A stretch of DNA of 64,000 nt from an uncultured Acidobacteriota bacterium (GCA_902826685.1 CADEFT010000005.1:124001-188000), one strand, 5' to 3'. Shown: positions 26,148-35,864, numbered from the stretch's first letter. A program made the numbers and translations. Notes: generated by a model from the letters alone, not told the origin.

Positions 26148-27391
26148 CTCCACCGCTGTGCGGATTGTTGCTCCACTTTGGACTCATCGAGAGTAATGCC
26201 GAATCCGGGCCGGTCGGGCAGAGATATCATGCCCTGTTCTGGAATCAGTTGATCTTTCTCAAAGAAGTAGTAGGACCGCATCTTCGTGATGAGATACTCC
26301 ACCAGCGGGCAGGTCATGGGCGACTGGCTGGCGACCACGTGCAGCGAAGAGTGCAGGCTGTGGCCGTGAGGAATAACCTGCGCGTCATAGATCGAGGCGA
26401 GAGAGCAAATCTTGACTAACTCGCTGACGCCGCCGCACCATTCGGGATCGGCCTGCACCACCGTAATGGCGCCCGCCTTTAAGTATTCGTGGGCGTGCCA
26501 GCGGCTGTAGAAATGTTCGCCCGAAGCCACCGGAACGCTGGTGGCGCGCCGCAGCGCGGCATAGCTTTCGATCTTCTCGACCGCGAAAGCTTCCTCGATC
26601 CAGCGCGGCCGGTACTGCTCCACCTGTTTCGCCCAACGGATGGCATAGGCCAGATCCCAGCCGCTGAAGGCGTCGAACATCAGCTCAACGTCCGGGCCCA
26701 CCGACTCGCGCAGGTTGCGCACCATTTCCACATTCTTGTTGAGACCTTCGCTGCCGTCGCCCGGTCCGTAGGCGATGAACCATTTCTGATTGCGGAAGCC
26801 CTGGCCTTTGAGTTCGGCGCACTTCTTGCGAAGCAGTTCGGGTTCCACGGAAAAGCCGAGGCAGCTTCCGTAGGCTTCCACCTTCGCCCGCGTGGGTCCG
26901 CCCAGCAGCCGGTAGACCGGCGTTTCGAAGTAACGGCCGCGCAAATCCCACAGCGCATTATCCACCGCCGAGATGGCCATCATGAAATGGCCGCGGGAGG
27001 AGTGGCGGTTGAGCCGGTATAGCTGATCCCACAACGTTTCACCGGCCAAAGCGTCCTTGCCGGTAAGGAACGTGCGCATCTGTTGATCGATGACGATCGC
27101 CGCTTCTTTGTCCACCGGGCCGTAGAGACCTTCCACGCCGGCATCGGTTTTCAACTTCAAATAATAGGCGGCGATGGGAACCGTGCGTTTCGAGCCGCCG
27201 GTTTCGCGATACGGCTTCGGCCGGAGCTCGTCATAGATGTGATTCGGACTGACCTGGTGCTGACGATCGGCGGGATCGGCCTCCCGCTTGCCCGTCACCC
27301 TCACGATTTCCACTTCGCGAATGGCCGCTTTCGCGGGCCGTCCGAGCAAGGGGACCGTACCCAACAGAGACAACGCTGTCCTTCTGCGCAT
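26144..27391 (-). CDS. Enolase-superfamily (mandelate racemase-like) protein with export signal
   Basis: A 415-residue protein. The first 22 residues (MRRRTALSLLGTVPLLGRPAKA) look like a Tat-type signal, unusual for this family. The N-terminal capping domain is followed by the TIM-barrel: W-D-L-R-G block, Lys in NQKWFIAYGPG, metal ligands in MFDAFSGWD, WIEEAF and SGEHFYSRW, and the C-terminal general base in PHGHS. This arrangement fits a sugar-acid dehydratase. It is divergent from biotin carboxylase with 30 bases between start codons and is not in an operon. Confidence 0.87.
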   Translation of the reverse strand: MRRRTALSLLGTVPLLGRPAKAAIREVEIVRVTGKREADPADRQHQVSPNHIYDELRPKPYRETGGSKRTVPIAAYYLKLKTDAGVEGLYGPVDKEAAIVIDQQMRTFLTGKDALAGETLWDQLYRLNRHSSRGHFMMAISAVDNALWDLRGRYFETPVYRLLGGPTRAKVEAYGSCLGFSVEPELLRKKCAELKGQGFRNQKWFIAYGPGDGSEGLNKNVEMVRNLRESVGPDVELMFDAFSGWDLAYAIRWAKQVEQYRPRWIEEAFAVEKIESYAALRRATSVPVASGEHFYSRWHAHEYLKAGAITVVQADPEWCGGVSELVKICSLASIYDAQVIPHGHSLHSSLHVVASQSPMTCPLVEYLITKMRSYYFFEKDQLIPEQGMISLPDRPGFGITLDESKVEQQSAQRWS

Positions 27392-27404
27392 TGGTAGATT
27401 GTAC

Positions 27405-27413
27405 TGCTAGAAT
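27405..27413 (+). promoter_or_regulatory. Extended -10 promoter of the biotin carboxylase gene
   Basis: TGCTAGAAT is an extended -10 element (TG-n-TAnnnT). It lies 8 bases before the ATG, and no Shine-Dalgarno is present, so the message probably has little or no leader. Confidence 0.5.
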
Positions 27414-27421
27414 TGGCCTTC

Positions 27422-28921
27422 ATGTTTCGCAAGGTCCTGATTGCGAACCGCGGCGAAATCGCGGTGCGTGTGATTCGCGCTCTGCGGGAAATGAACATTC
27501 CGAGCGTGACCGTGTATTCCGATGCCGACCGCGCATCGCTGGCGGTTCGCATGGCCGATGAAGCCGTCTATATCGGCGAGTCGCCTTCGGCGGAAAGCTA
27601 CCTGCGCATCGACAGGATTCTCGATGCGGCGCGCGCCACGCACGCGCAGGCCATCCATCCAGGCTACGGATTCCTCAGCGAGAACGCGGCGTTCGCGCAG
27701 GCCTGCGAGGATTCCGGGCTGACGTTCATCGGCCCTTCGGCCGAATCCATCCGCAAAGTCGGTTCCAAGACCGCCGCCCGCCAGCTCGCCAAGGCGGCCG
27801 GGGCGCCGATCGTGCCTGGCGTCGAGGAAGCGGTCGCGCCGGGCGCCGAAGCCCATCGCGTGGCGCGCGAGATCGGCTATCCCGTGTTGCTCAAGGCGGC
27901 GGCCGGCGGCGGCGGCAAGGGCATGCGGCGTGTGGATCGCGAAGAAGATCTCGATTCCGCTTTGCGCGACGCTTCCAGCGAAGCCGAGCGATCGTTCAAG
28001 AGCGGCGAGGTCTATATCGAAAAGCTGGTGCCGCGGCCGCGCCACATCGAGATTCAGGTTCTCGGCGACCGGTACGGCCACTTGATCCACCTGGGCGAGC
28101 GCGAATGCTCGCTGCAGCGCCGGCATCAGAAGGTAATCGAGGAATCGCCGTCGCCGGTGATGCTCGAATACCCGGAACTGCGCGAGGCGATGGGGGAAGC
28201 GGCGTTGCGCGTGGCGCGCGCGGCCGGATATTACAATGCCGGTACCTGTGAGTTTCTGGTCGACGAGGATCGCCGGTTCTATTTCCTTGAAATGAACACG
28301 CGGTTGCAGGTGGAGCATCCGGTCACCGAACTGGCCACGGGTCTCGATCTGGTCAAGCTGCAACTGGAAATCGCCGCGGGCAAGCGCCTGGCCATCGGGC
28401 AGAAGGACGTGAAGCTCAGCGGTTCGGCGATCGAATGCCGCATCTACGCCGAAGATCCGGACCATGGCTTTCTACCCTCGCCTGGGCGGATTCTGCAGTT
28501 GCGCGAGCCCTCCGGCCCCGGCATTCGCCTGGATTCGGGCGTCTATCCCGGCTGGAACGTGCCAATGGACTACGATCCGCTCTTGGCAAAACTGGCCGTA
28601 TGGGCCGAATCGCGCCCTGCGGCGATCGCGCGCATGCGGCGTGCGATTTCCGAATATGCCATCTCCGGCATTCAAACCAATCTGGAGTTCTTTCGCGGCA
28701 TTCTGGCTGACGCGGAGTTCGCCAACGGCCGCCTGCACACCGCCTTCCTCGACGATTACTTCGCGCGCGCGGCCCGCGATACCGGCCCGGAATCCGATCT
28801 TTTCGATATCGCCGTCATTGCCGCCGCGCTGCACGCCACGGCCGCGAAGCCATTGCAGCAGGTGCCTTCGGCATCGGGTTCCGCCTGGCGCCGGTCCGGC
28901 CTGCGGGAGCTGATGCGATGA
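27422..28921 (+). CDS. accC: Biotin carboxylase subunit of an acyl-CoA carboxylase
   Basis: ATP-dependent carboxylation of biotin on the carrier encoded next. Start at ATG 27422 (MFRKVLIANRGEIAVRVIRA), as in all biotin carboxylases; a TTG three codons earlier is less likely. The 499 residues contain the N-terminal pre-ATP-grasp domain, HPGYGFLSENAAFA, the glycine loop AAGGGGKGM near 163, LQRRHQKVIEE, FLEMNTRLQVEHPVTE with the catalytic Arg, and the C-terminal YDPLLAKLAVW. Length is above the 450 of E. coli AccC, close to the acetyl/propionyl-CoA carboxylase type. No carboxyltransferase gene is in the window. It overlaps the BCCP gene by ATGA. Confidence 0.95.
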   Translation: MFRKVLIANRGEIAVRVIRALREMNIPSVTVYSDADRASLAVRMADEAVYIGESPSAESYLRIDRILDAARATHAQAIHPGYGFLSENAAFAQACEDSGLTFIGPSAESIRKVGSKTAARQLAKAAGAPIVPGVEEAVAPGAEAHRVAREIGYPVLLKAAAGGGGKGMRRVDREEDLDSALRDASSEAERSFKSGEVYIEKLVPRPRHIEIQVLGDRYGHLIHLGERECSLQRRHQKVIEESPSPVMLEYPELREAMGEAALRVARAAGYYNAGTCEFLVDEDRRFYFLEMNTRLQVEHPVTELATGLDLVKLQLEIAAGKRLAIGQKDVKLSGSAIECRIYAEDPDHGFLPSPGRILQLREPSGPGIRLDSGVYPGWNVPMDYDPLLAKLAVWAESRPAAIARMRRAISEYAISGIQTNLEFFRGILADAEFANGRLHTAFLDDYFARAARDTGPESDLFDIAVIAAALHATAAKPLQQVPSASGSAWRRSGLRELMR

Positions 28922-29412
28922 AGCGGGTGGTGCGGTTTGGTGAGCGGCAGGTAAGCCTGGAATGGAAGGCCGGCGGCGGCCGCATTGCCGCCGTGATCGA
29001 TTCCCGAGGCTATGAAGTTTCGGTCCTCGAAGTGGAGCCCGGAGTGTATTCCATTCTCGCCGGGACACGCGCCTACGAAGTCCGTGTCGCCGGCGGCGAG
29101 CGCAAGTGGATGGTGCAGAGCGGCGGGAAATCCTGGCAGGCCGAAGTGATCGATCCGCGCGCGGCTTCGGCCCGGCGCGGTGGATTGGGCCGGGAAGGCC
29201 GCCAGGTGTTGGCCGCGCCCATGCCCGGCAAAGTGGTTCGCGTGCTGGTGGAAGAAGGCGCGATGGTGGAGGAAGGGCAGGGGCTGGTGGTGGTGGAAGC
29301 GATGAAGATGCAGAACGAGATGAAGGCTCCGAAAGCCGGCAAAGTGGTGGCGCTCGCCGCCCGCGCCGGATCGAGCGTTGCCGCCGGAGACGAACTGGTT
29401 ACCCTGGAATAA
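28918..29412 (+). CDS. accB: Biotin carboxyl carrier protein
   Basis: A 164-residue biotinyl-domain protein. The C-terminal 75 residues form the lipoyl/biotinyl barrel (LAAPMPGKVVRVLVEEG) with the biotinylation motif VVEAMKMQNEM, the acceptor being K130. The N-terminal 90 residues are a short beta-rich domain as in carriers of acyl-CoA carboxylases of the oxaloacetate decarboxylase-like type. It overlaps the biotin carboxylase gene by four bases and is followed two bases later by a DnaC-like ATPase gene. Confidence 0.92.
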   Translation: MKRVVRFGERQVSLEWKAGGGRIAAVIDSRGYEVSVLEVEPGVYSILAGTRAYEVRVAGGERKWMVQSGGKSWQAEVIDPRAASARRGGLGREGRQVLAAPMPGKVVRVLVEEGAMVEEGQGLVVVEAMKMQNEMKAPKAGKVVALAARAGSSVAAGDELVTLE

Positions 29413-29414
29413 AT

Positions 29415-30170
29415 ATGGCCGAAACCGTTTGCCCCATCTGCGGAGGCTCCGGCTGGCGCGTCGTGGAGAAAGACGGAATCTCCGGCGCCGAACGGTGCGA
29501 GTGCGCGCAGGCGGCCGATGTGGCCGCGCACCTTCGCGGCTCCCGCATTCCACCGCTCTACCAGAACTCTTCGTTCGACAATTTCCTGCTGCCGATGGGC
29601 AATCCGAATGCGTACAACGCCCTGGGCCATGTGCTCACCACCGTGCGCACTTACGCGCGGGAGTTCCCTCAAGTCGATAAACCTGGCCTGTTGTTGATTG
29701 GCGATCCCGGTACCGGTAAAACACATCTCGCCGTCGCCGTTTTGAAGGCGCTGATCGCCAAGGGCTCGCAGGGCCTGTTCTTCGATTACCAAAATCTGCT
29801 GGAAAAGATTCGTTCCGGATACGACGTCGCCTCCGGGCAGAGCGACCGTGAAGCCTACCGTGCGGCGCTCGATGCCGAGATTCTGCTGCTCGACGACTTG
29901 GGCGCGCACCGCGTCACCGAATGGGTGGAGGACACGGTGACGTCGATCATCACCTACCGCTGCAACAATCGAAAGCCGACGATCGCGACCACGAACCTAG
30001 CCGATTCTGACGCCGGCACGGTTTCGACAGAGCGCTCCGGCACGGGCGTGCAAGTGCGAAGGACCTTGGGCGAGGCCATCGGGATGCGCGCGCGCTCGCG
30101 CATTTTTGAAATGTGCAAGGTGGTGCGGATGCCGCTGATTGAGGACTACCGCATCCGGCGCAACCGGTGA
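29415..30170 (+). CDS. DnaC/IstB-like AAA+ ATPase
   Basis: The frame is open upstream, but the ATG at 29415 immediately after the BCCP stop is the sensible start (251 residues). The N-terminus has C6-x2-C9 in CPICGGSGW and C28/C30 in RCECA, a probable zinc ribbon. The AAA+ core has Walker A GDPGTGKT at 96-103, Walker B ILLLDDLGAHR near 151-157, and a sensor stretch PTIATTNLAD. This composition fits a helicase loader in replication restart (DnaC/DnaI-like). No transposase is nearby, so an IstB transposition helper is unlikely. It may be co-transcribed with the biotin carboxylase genes. Confidence 0.85.
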   Translation: MAETVCPICGGSGWRVVEKDGISGAERCECAQAADVAAHLRGSRIPPLYQNSSFDNFLLPMGNPNAYNALGHVLTTVRTYAREFPQVDKPGLLLIGDPGTGKTHLAVAVLKALIAKGSQGLFFDYQNLLEKIRSGYDVASGQSDREAYRAALDAEILLLDDLGAHRVTEWVEDTVTSIITYRCNNRKPTIATTNLADSDAGTVSTERSGTGVQVRRTLGEAIGMRARSRIFEMCKVVRMPLIEDYRIRRNR

Positions 30171-30188
30171 TTGCTCTACTCTGGAAAT

Positions 30189-30437
30189 ATGGCAGCACAA
30201 CTTGACTGGTCCCAGTGCCCCGCTGTAGAGAGCATTCCCGGCAAGGTAAGTGGTGCGTGGGTTCTGAAAGGCACTCGCATGCCGGTTTCCATCATTTTTG
30301 AAAACCTGAAGTACGGTGCAAGCCTGGAAGAGATAATCGAAAACTATCGCGTTACCCGCGAGCAAATTGAAGACGTTTTGGAATTCGCCGCCCGCAGCGC
30401 CGCCGCGCCGATTCCGGCTAATGCGCATACTTTTTGA
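30189..30437 (+). CDS. DUF433 family antitoxin
   Basis: An 82-residue protein with the full DUF433 signature: ESIPGKVSGAWVLKGTRMPVSIIFENLKYGASLEEIIENYRVT and the helical C-terminus REQIEDVLEFAA. DUF433 proteins are winged-helix antitoxins encoded with DUF5615 PIN-like toxins. The start at ATG 30189 is chosen over the in-frame TTG at 30171. The next gene begins 17 bases before its end, the usual arrangement for these modules. Confidence 0.9.
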   Translation: MAAQLDWSQCPAVESIPGKVSGAWVLKGTRMPVSIIFENLKYGASLEEIIENYRVTREQIEDVLEFAARSAAAPIPANAHTF

Positions 30438-30705
30438 CCACAGTTGCCCTTATAACCTTGCCCGTCATCTCGCTGGGCACACTGTGTCCACAGCCGAGGA
30501 ATACGGATGGGACCGGCTCACGAATGGGGAACTCTTGCAAGAGGCGGATCTTCTTCTAACGGCGGACAAGAATTTGAGCTATCAACAGAATCTTTCCAGG
30601 TGCAAAATCGGAATTGCTGTGCTTGGCCACTCGCCGTGGCCTTTAGTTCGCTACGCCGAGGTCGAAATCCCACTTCCACCTAGAAAGCCGTTCACGCGGT
30701 TCTAG
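30421..30705 (+). CDS. DUF5615 PIN-like toxin
   Basis: The 94-residue product starts at ATG 30421 ([20 protein letters not shown]), inside the antitoxin gene. D6 and the motif [14 protein letters not shown] are the conserved acidic positions of PIN-like nucleases; E/D-rich loops ([21 protein letters not shown]) fit the DUF5615 family. It probably cleaves RNA when free of its antitoxin. It ends four bases inside the convergent DUF255 gene. The module looks intact. Confidence 0.87.
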   Translation: MRILFDHSCPYNLARHLAGHTVSTAEEYGWDRLTNGELLQEADLLLTADKNLSYQQNLSRCKIGIAVLGHSPWPLVRYAEVEIPLPPRKPFTRF

Positions 30706-32756
30706 AGGCGTTTCATCAACTCCGCGACATCGGTCACCGGCAACTGGCACGTGAAGTTTTCACAAACGTAGGCCGTCGCCTTGCCGTCTATCGCGGGCAT
30801 CTTTGGATCCGGCGGATCCAGCAGCACAATCGAGTTCGGGCGGAAGCGCGCCAGCACTTCGCCGAGCATCGCCTCGATACCGGTGCCACTCGCCAGCACG
30901 ATCTGTTTCGGCTTCGACTCGTAGAACAGGTAAGCCACCAGCATCTGGGGAATCGAGATGGCGGCCGTCGCCATGCGCGAGGCGAAGGCGCGTAACGCAC
31001 GCTCGGCGGCGTCGCGAAAATCGGTGCGTCCGGTCATCGCCGACAGCCGCAGCAGGTTCAGCACGGCCACCGAATTGCCGGAAGGTTCGGCTCCATCGTA
31101 GTCGTCCTTGAGCCGCATCACCAGCGACGCATCGCCCTCGGCCGAACTGAAGAACGCGCCCGTCTCGCGATCCTCGAATTTGGCGAGCATGGTCTCGGTG
31201 AGTTTGACAGCGAGTTCGATACGCTCCCAGCGGAAGTCGGCTTCGTAAAGGTCGAGCAACGCCTGCGTGAAGAAGGCATAGTCGTCGAGGAAGCCTTCGA
31301 TGGCCGCTTCCCCATCGCGATAGCGGCGCAGCAGCATGCCGTAGCGGTACATTTCCCGCTCAAGGAATGCGGTGGCGTTTTGCGCGGCTTTGAGATAGCG
31401 CGGTTCGCCCAACACCTGCGCGGCCTTGGCATAGCCGGAAATCATCAGGCCGTTCCAGGCCGTCAGCACCTTGTCGTCCAGATGCGGCCGCACGCGCGTG
31501 GTGCCGCGCCGTTCGAGCAGGCGCTGACTCGCGGTGGTAAGCGCCGATTCCACCTGGGCGGCGGCGACTCCGAAATGCTCCGCCGTCTCTTCGATCGTGT
31601 GCGCCTGGTAGAGAATATTGCGGCCGGTGAATTCGGCATGCGGGTCGTCGGTGACGTTGCCGTTCGCCTGGCAGCCGAAGCGATATTGAAACCAGTCGGA
31701 TTCCGGTTTCCGCAGGACCTCTTCGATCTCGCGGGCGGTCCAGATATAAAACGCGCCTTCGCCTTTGTGTTTTGGGTCGGCCGGGTCGACGACGGAGTCC
31801 GCGTCTTCAGCCGAATAGAAACCGCCCTTCGAGTCGCACATGTCGCGCAACACATAATCGAGCGTCTCGCGGGCAATGCGTTCAAACAGCGGATCGCGCG
31901 TGAGCTGAAACCCTTCGATGCAGGAAACGGCCAGTTGTCCCTGGTCGTAGAGCATCTTTTCAAAATGCGGAACGAACCAGCGGGCGTCGACCGAATAGCG
32001 ATGGAATCCGCCGCCCAGTTGATCGTACATGCCGCCTTTGTACATCTCGGCCAGCGTCATCAGCGCCATCTGCAGCGCTTCCTCTTCCCCGCGTAATTGG
32101 GAATAGCGCAGCAGGAAGTTAAACTGCGTGGGCCGCGGAAACTTGGGCGCCTGGCCGAAGCCGCCCGTGCGTGTATCGAACGAACGGCGTAAGGTGAGGT
32201 AGCATTTTTCGACGCCGCTGCCGTCAAGCAGCGCCGCCGGGTCCTGCGCGCCGGTCATCTGGGTAAGCTGCCGGATCACGTCGTCGCCCGATTCGAGGAT
32301 GCGCGCCTTATCGTCCCGCCAGACGCCGGCGAGATGTTCCAGAATCGCCCGGAATCCGGGCCGCCCATAGCGATTGTCCGGCGGGAAGTAGGTGCCGCCG
32401 AAGAATGGCTTCAACTCCGGGGTTAGCCAGACGGACATGGGCCATCCGCCGCTGCCGGTGGTGGCCTGCACGAACGTCATGTACACGCGGTCGATATCGG
32501 GGCGCTCTTCCCGGTCGAGTTTGATGGGCACGAAGTGTTTGTTCAGTACCTCGGCCACTTCTTCCGATTCAAACGATTCGCGCTCCATCACGTGGCACCA
32601 GTGACATGTGGAATAGCCGATGGAAAGAAAGATCGGCTTATCCTCTTTGCGCGCTTTCGCGAACGCTTCTTCGCTCCACGGGAACCAGTCCACCGGGTTG
32701 TGGGCGTGCTGTAAAAGGTAGGGGCTTTTTTCCTGGGCCAGGCGGTTGGTGTGCAT
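30702..32756 (-). CDS. Thioredoxin-domain protein of the DUF255/YyaL family
   Basis: Start at 32756 ([20 protein letters not shown]), five bases after the upstream stop; an ATG at 32774 would lie inside that gene. The 684-residue protein has the family's opening [16 protein letters not shown], a thioredoxin-like active site C51-x2-C54 ([14 protein letters not shown]), [24 protein letters not shown], and an alpha/alpha-toroid C-terminal half resembling a glycosidase fold ([28 protein letters not shown]). Family members occur in all domains; their reaction is unknown. It is the last gene of the four-gene minus-strand operon. Confidence 0.92.
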   Translation of the reverse strand: MHTNRLAQEKSPYLLQHAHNPVDWFPWSEEAFAKARKEDKPIFLSIGYSTCHWCHVMERESFESEEVAEVLNKHFVPIKLDREERPDIDRVYMTFVQATTGSGGWPMSVWLTPELKPFFGGTYFPPDNRYGRPGFRAILEHLAGVWRDDKARILESGDDVIRQLTQMTGAQDPAALLDGSGVEKCYLTLRRSFDTRTGGFGQAPKFPRPTQFNFLLRYSQLRGEEEALQMALMTLAEMYKGGMYDQLGGGFHRYSVDARWFVPHFEKMLYDQGQLAVSCIEGFQLTRDPLFERIARETLDYVLRDMCDSKGGFYSAEDADSVVDPADPKHKGEGAFYIWTAREIEEVLRKPESDWFQYRFGCQANGNVTDDPHAEFTGRNILYQAHTIEETAEHFGVAAAQVESALTTASQRLLERRGTTRVRPHLDDKVLTAWNGLMISGYAKAAQVLGEPRYLKAAQNATAFLEREMYRYGMLLRRYRDGEAAIEGFLDDYAFFTQALLDLYEADFRWERIELAVKLTETMLAKFEDRETGAFFSSAEGDASLVMRLKDDYDGAEPSGNSVAVLNLLRLSAMTGRTDFRDAAERALRAFASRMATAAISIPQMLVAYLFYESKPKQIVLASGTGIEAMLGEVLARFRPNSIVLLDPPDPKMPAIDGKATAYVCENFTCQLPVTDVAELMKRL

Positions 32757-32761
32757 CGGTA

Positions 32762-34030
32762 TTAGCCCCACCAAGGCTCATCCCTGGCGAGGGTCTTGCG
32801 CAAAAACGCTTCGTTCAAATCGAGGCCCAATCCGGGTTTATCGGGCACCCGCAACAGGCCGTTGCGAACGGCGGGCGGAGCGCCGGCGGTCATCTGCTCG
32901 CGCAGCCGGCCGGGCCGCCCGAGCCAGCTTTCCGACCGGTAGAAATTCTGAATGGCCATCGAAAGGTGCGCCGAGGCGTAGGTGCGCACCAGCGTTCCCA
33001 CGTTGTGCAGCGCCACGGGGATGCGCGTGAGGGCCGCGTAGTCGGCGATCTTGCGGCAGCCGGTGAGACCGCCCGCGAACGAGATGTCGGGGTGCACGAT
33101 ATCGACGGCGCCCGCATCGAGGAACGGCTTGAACTCGCGCAGCAACTGAAGTTTCTCGCCGGTCAGGATGGGCACTCGCGAGCCGCGTTTCAAAGCGGCC
33201 CAGGCATCGGAGTAATGCACGTTCAGCGAATCTTCGACGAATCGCATGTTGAGCGGCTCAACGACGCGCGAGATCTCGATGGCGCTCGGCGAATCGAACT
33301 CGCCATGGCAGGCGACGCCCAGATCGAACGCATCGCCCGCGGCTTCGCGCACGTTGGCATAGCCGCGGTAGAGTTTGCGCATCTCTTCGCTGCTGACCGT
33401 AGGATGAAACGGGCGCTCGATGCGAAACGCCTGGTCGATATTGAACTTGAAAAACGTGAAGCCTTCGGGCTGCTGCTTCATCAGCGCGACCCAATCGCGG
33501 CAGGCCGATTTGTCGTGCATGTCCTTGAGCGCATCGCCGTGGGAATACATGGGGCAGCCATCGCGGAACGGGCCGCCCAGCAGCTTGTAGACCGGCTGGC
33601 CGGTGATTTTGCCCGCCAGATCCCACAGTGCGATGTCGATGCCGCTGATGGTGCCGTGAAACGCCATGAACGGATGTTGCATCGACGTCATGCGATAAAA
33701 GTGGCGTTCGATGGCCAGCGGGTCGGCTCCGATGAGACCCGCCGGGCCGTTGGCGAGTGCCGCCGCGCCGGGGAAGCGGCCCACGGTCATGTGGTCGAGG
33801 TGTGTCCGCGCCATGGCGCTATTGGTGCCGGTTTCGCCGTAGCCGGTCAGTCCCGCGTCGGTTTCAATCTTGATCAGGCAGCCGTCGAACTGAAAATCGA
33901 GCTGCATGGCTTTGATGGCGGTGATCTTCACCTGGCCTTCGAAAGGCGCGGCCATGGCCTTGTAGTTGGCCATCCACGCGCCCGCGGGCAAGGCGACCGC
34001 GGCCTTGAGCAACTGCCGCCGCGTCATCAT
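32762..34030 (-). CDS. Enolase-superfamily (mandelate racemase-like) protein with Tat signal
   Basis: A 422-residue protein beginning with a Tat-type signal ([20 protein letters not shown] then AMAAP). The barrel domain shows the acid/base Lys region (FFKFNI), metal ligands in [18 protein letters not shown] and LTGEKL, and a late His (ALHNVGT), matching galactonate/gluconate dehydratase-like members. It is paralogous in type to the protein at 26144. The gene overlaps the upstream sugar isomerase gene by four bases and sits with Gfo/Idh and isomerase genes, suggesting breakdown of a sugar acid or sugar derivative. Confidence 0.87.
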   Translation of the reverse strand: MMTRRQLLKAAVALPAGAWMANYKAMAAPFEGQVKITAIKAMQLDFQFDGCLIKIETDAGLTGYGETGTNSAMARTHLDHMTVGRFPGAAALANGPAGLIGADPLAIERHFYRMTSMQHPFMAFHGTISGIDIALWDLAGKITGQPVYKLLGGPFRDGCPMYSHGDALKDMHDKSACRDWVALMKQQPEGFTFFKFNIDQAFRIERPFHPTVSSEEMRKLYRGYANVREAAGDAFDLGVACHGEFDSPSAIEISRVVEPLNMRFVEDSLNVHYSDAWAALKRGSRVPILTGEKLQLLREFKPFLDAGAVDIVHPDISFAGGLTGCRKIADYAALTRIPVALHNVGTLVRTYASAHLSMAIQNFYRSESWLGRPGRLREQMTAGAPPAVRNGLLRVPDKPGLGLDLNEAFLRKTLARDEPWWG

Positions 34031-34857
34031 CCGCGCAACCGTTCGAGCAGCTTTACGGCCATCGCCATATCGGCGTAGCGCTGCTCCAGATTTTCGATTT
34101 CGCGTTCGATGTTGACGGTTCCCTTGTAACCGATTTCCTTCAACTTGGCGACGAAGCGTTCCATGCCCACCGAGCCCTGGCCCAACGGCCGCTCGGTGCC
34201 GAGCGCGCCGGCGACACCCCTGGGCGGCCAGTCGCCGTCCTTGGCGTGGACGCTCAGCACCTTCGACGCCAGAATGCCGAGTGCTTCAATCGGATCGCCG
34301 GTGCCGTAGAGAATCATGTTCGCCGGGTCGAAATTGATGCCGAGATTGGCGCGATCCACATCTTTGAGGAAGTGCATCAGAACGTGGGCCGGCTCCTGGC
34401 CGGTTTCGAGCACGAAGGTTTGGCCGTGGCGCGCGGCATGATCGCAGATGCGGCGCACCATGCCGAGGACGGCGACATAGTCGGGATCGGTTGCGTCTTC
34501 GGGCACGAAGCCGATGTGGCAGGCGACGCTCTTGACGCCGAGCGCGGCGCCGAAGTCACTCACATCTTTGGTGCGGGCCTCGCGCTCCTCGCGTGTGGCG
34601 GGTGGAATGAAGCCGACGGTGCGCTGCACGGTGGGGATGTCGGCGTAGTCCTCGCCGTTGTAGGCGCACACGACGGTGATGAGGGAAAAATCCTCGCGCG
34701 CCACTTCGGCCTTCCAATGCTCGACGGCGCCGTTGAGATTGACGTCGCCGCCGATGCCCAACTGGCCGCAGCGCACGCCCAGGCTTTTGATGCGCGGCAG
34801 AGTGTCGCGCCCGGCCCAGAACATCGCTCCAATCTCGAGGTCTCTCAGAAGTGGCAT
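34027..34857 (-). CDS. Sugar phosphate isomerase/epimerase-like protein (xylose isomerase-like TIM barrel)
   Basis: The start at 34857 (MPLLRDLEIGAMFWAGRDTLPRI) lies inside the end of the Gfo/Idh gene, giving a 13-base overlap; the longer frame is shadow. The 276-residue product has the AP-endonuclease-2 barrel pattern: VCAYNGEDYAD, SVACHIGFVP, FVLETGQEPAH, LGINFDPANMILYG, LSVHAKDGDWPP and the terminal TVNIEREIEN. The Glu, Asp, His and Glu in these blocks are the usual metal ligands. Substrate cannot be told; partners suggest a keto- or aldo-sugar. Confidence 0.9.
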   Translation of the reverse strand: MPLLRDLEIGAMFWAGRDTLPRIKSLGVRCGQLGIGGDVNLNGAVEHWKAEVAREDFSLITVVCAYNGEDYADIPTVQRTVGFIPPATREEREARTKDVSDFGAALGVKSVACHIGFVPEDATDPDYVAVLGMVRRICDHAARHGQTFVLETGQEPAHVLMHFLKDVDRANLGINFDPANMILYGTGDPIEALGILASKVLSVHAKDGDWPPRGVAGALGTERPLGQGSVGMERFVAKLKEIGYKGTVNIEREIENLEQRYADMAMAVKLLERLRG

Positions 34858-35855
34858 AGCACCTTTTCTCCGTTCTTGAATCGGGCTTCGTCCAGGATGC
34901 GCGTGAGCTTTACGGCGGTGGCGGATTCGGCGGGCTTGCAAAGCTCGGGCGCCTTGCCCAGGTCGCCGCATTCGGCGAAATAGGCAATCTCGGCTTCGAA
35001 GCCGTCGCCGGGGGGGAGCTTCAGCGGTTCGGCCTCACCGTCGGCGCGATAGAGCATGGCCTCGCGGCCGGCCGAGGAGTAGTCCACGGTACCGCCGTCG
35101 CACACCACCGTGTATTCCATCGAAAAAGGATAGGCCTTGGGATGATGCCAGCCGCCGGAGATGGTGGCGACGAAACCATCGTTGTAGAACAACTGCGCTT
35201 CCACGGTGTCGATGCCGCGTTCCAGATCTTCATGGCCGGTGGCCGAAACCATCTGCGGCGGACCGAACAGGTGCACGCACATGTCGGCGTCGTGAATCAC
35301 CAGGTCGAAGACTCCACCGCCGGAAAGGCTCTTGTCGCGAATCCACTTGGCCCAGGCCGGACCCGCGCATTTGCGCCGGAACAGCGCGCTGCGAAACGAA
35401 CCCAAGCGCGGCAGCGTTTCCCGCAGCGCGACGTAGCAGGGCCAGAAGCGCAGCACCTGGGCGGCCATGAGGATCTTACCCGCTTGCTCGGCCTCCGCCA
35501 TCATACGGTCGCACTGTTCGCCGTCGAGAGCCATGGGCTTTTCCACCAGTACATGCTTGCCGGCGCGCAGCGCCTGAATGGCGAGTGGCGCGTGCAGATG
35601 CGTTGGCAGGCAGAGATCCACGCCGTCGATGGTGGGATCCTGCAACAGGCCGTCGATGTTCGAGTATTTGGCGACCTGGGAAAAATCCATGGTCTCGCCG
35701 CTGGTGCCGAGATTGCCGCCGATGCCGCTGAGGTCGCCCGCCAGTTTCTTGGGATCCTCGCTCACCACCGCGGCCAGTTGCGCGCGCGGAACGTTTTGCA
35801 TCGCCTTGATGTGCGTCATGCCCATGAAACCAAGGCCCACCACGCCGATTCGCAT
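34845..35855 (-). CDS. Gfo/Idh/MocA family oxidoreductase
   Basis: A 336-residue NAD(P)-dependent sugar dehydrogenase. The N-terminal Rossmann fold has GVVGLGFMGMTH, and the second hallmark VLVEKPMALDGEQ is near residue 105. The C-terminal alpha/beta domain includes the catalytic region SGGGVFDLVIHDADM (His in IHD). It has no signal peptide, so it is cytoplasmic. It is the first gene of the operon: Gfo/Idh, isomerase, enolase-superfamily protein, DUF255 protein, all overlapping or within a few bases. Divergent to a threonine aldolase-like gene with 28 bases between the starts. Confidence 0.93.
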   Translation of the reverse strand: MRIGVVGLGFMGMTHIKAMQNVPRAQLAAVVSEDPKKLAGDLSGIGGNLGTSGETMDFSQVAKYSNIDGLLQDPTIDGVDLCLPTHLHAPLAIQALRAGKHVLVEKPMALDGEQCDRMMAEAEQAGKILMAAQVLRFWPCYVALRETLPRLGSFRSALFRRKCAGPAWAKWIRDKSLSGGGVFDLVIHDADMCVHLFGPPQMVSATGHEDLERGIDTVEAQLFYNDGFVATISGGWHHPKAYPFSMEYTVVCDGGTVDYSSAGREAMLYRADGEAEPLKLPPGDGFEAEIAYFAECGDLGKAPELCKPAESATAVKLTRILDEARFKNGEKVLCHF

Positions 35856-35864
35856 AGAGAATCA

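Noticed and set aside
29415..30170. IstB transposition helper
   Set aside because: No IstA transposase or terminal repeats are nearby; the N-terminal zinc ribbon and chromosomal context favour a helicase-loader role.
32606..34078. 490-codon plus-strand frame
   Set aside because: Antisense of the enolase-superfamily gene and its neighbour; no recognisable domain.
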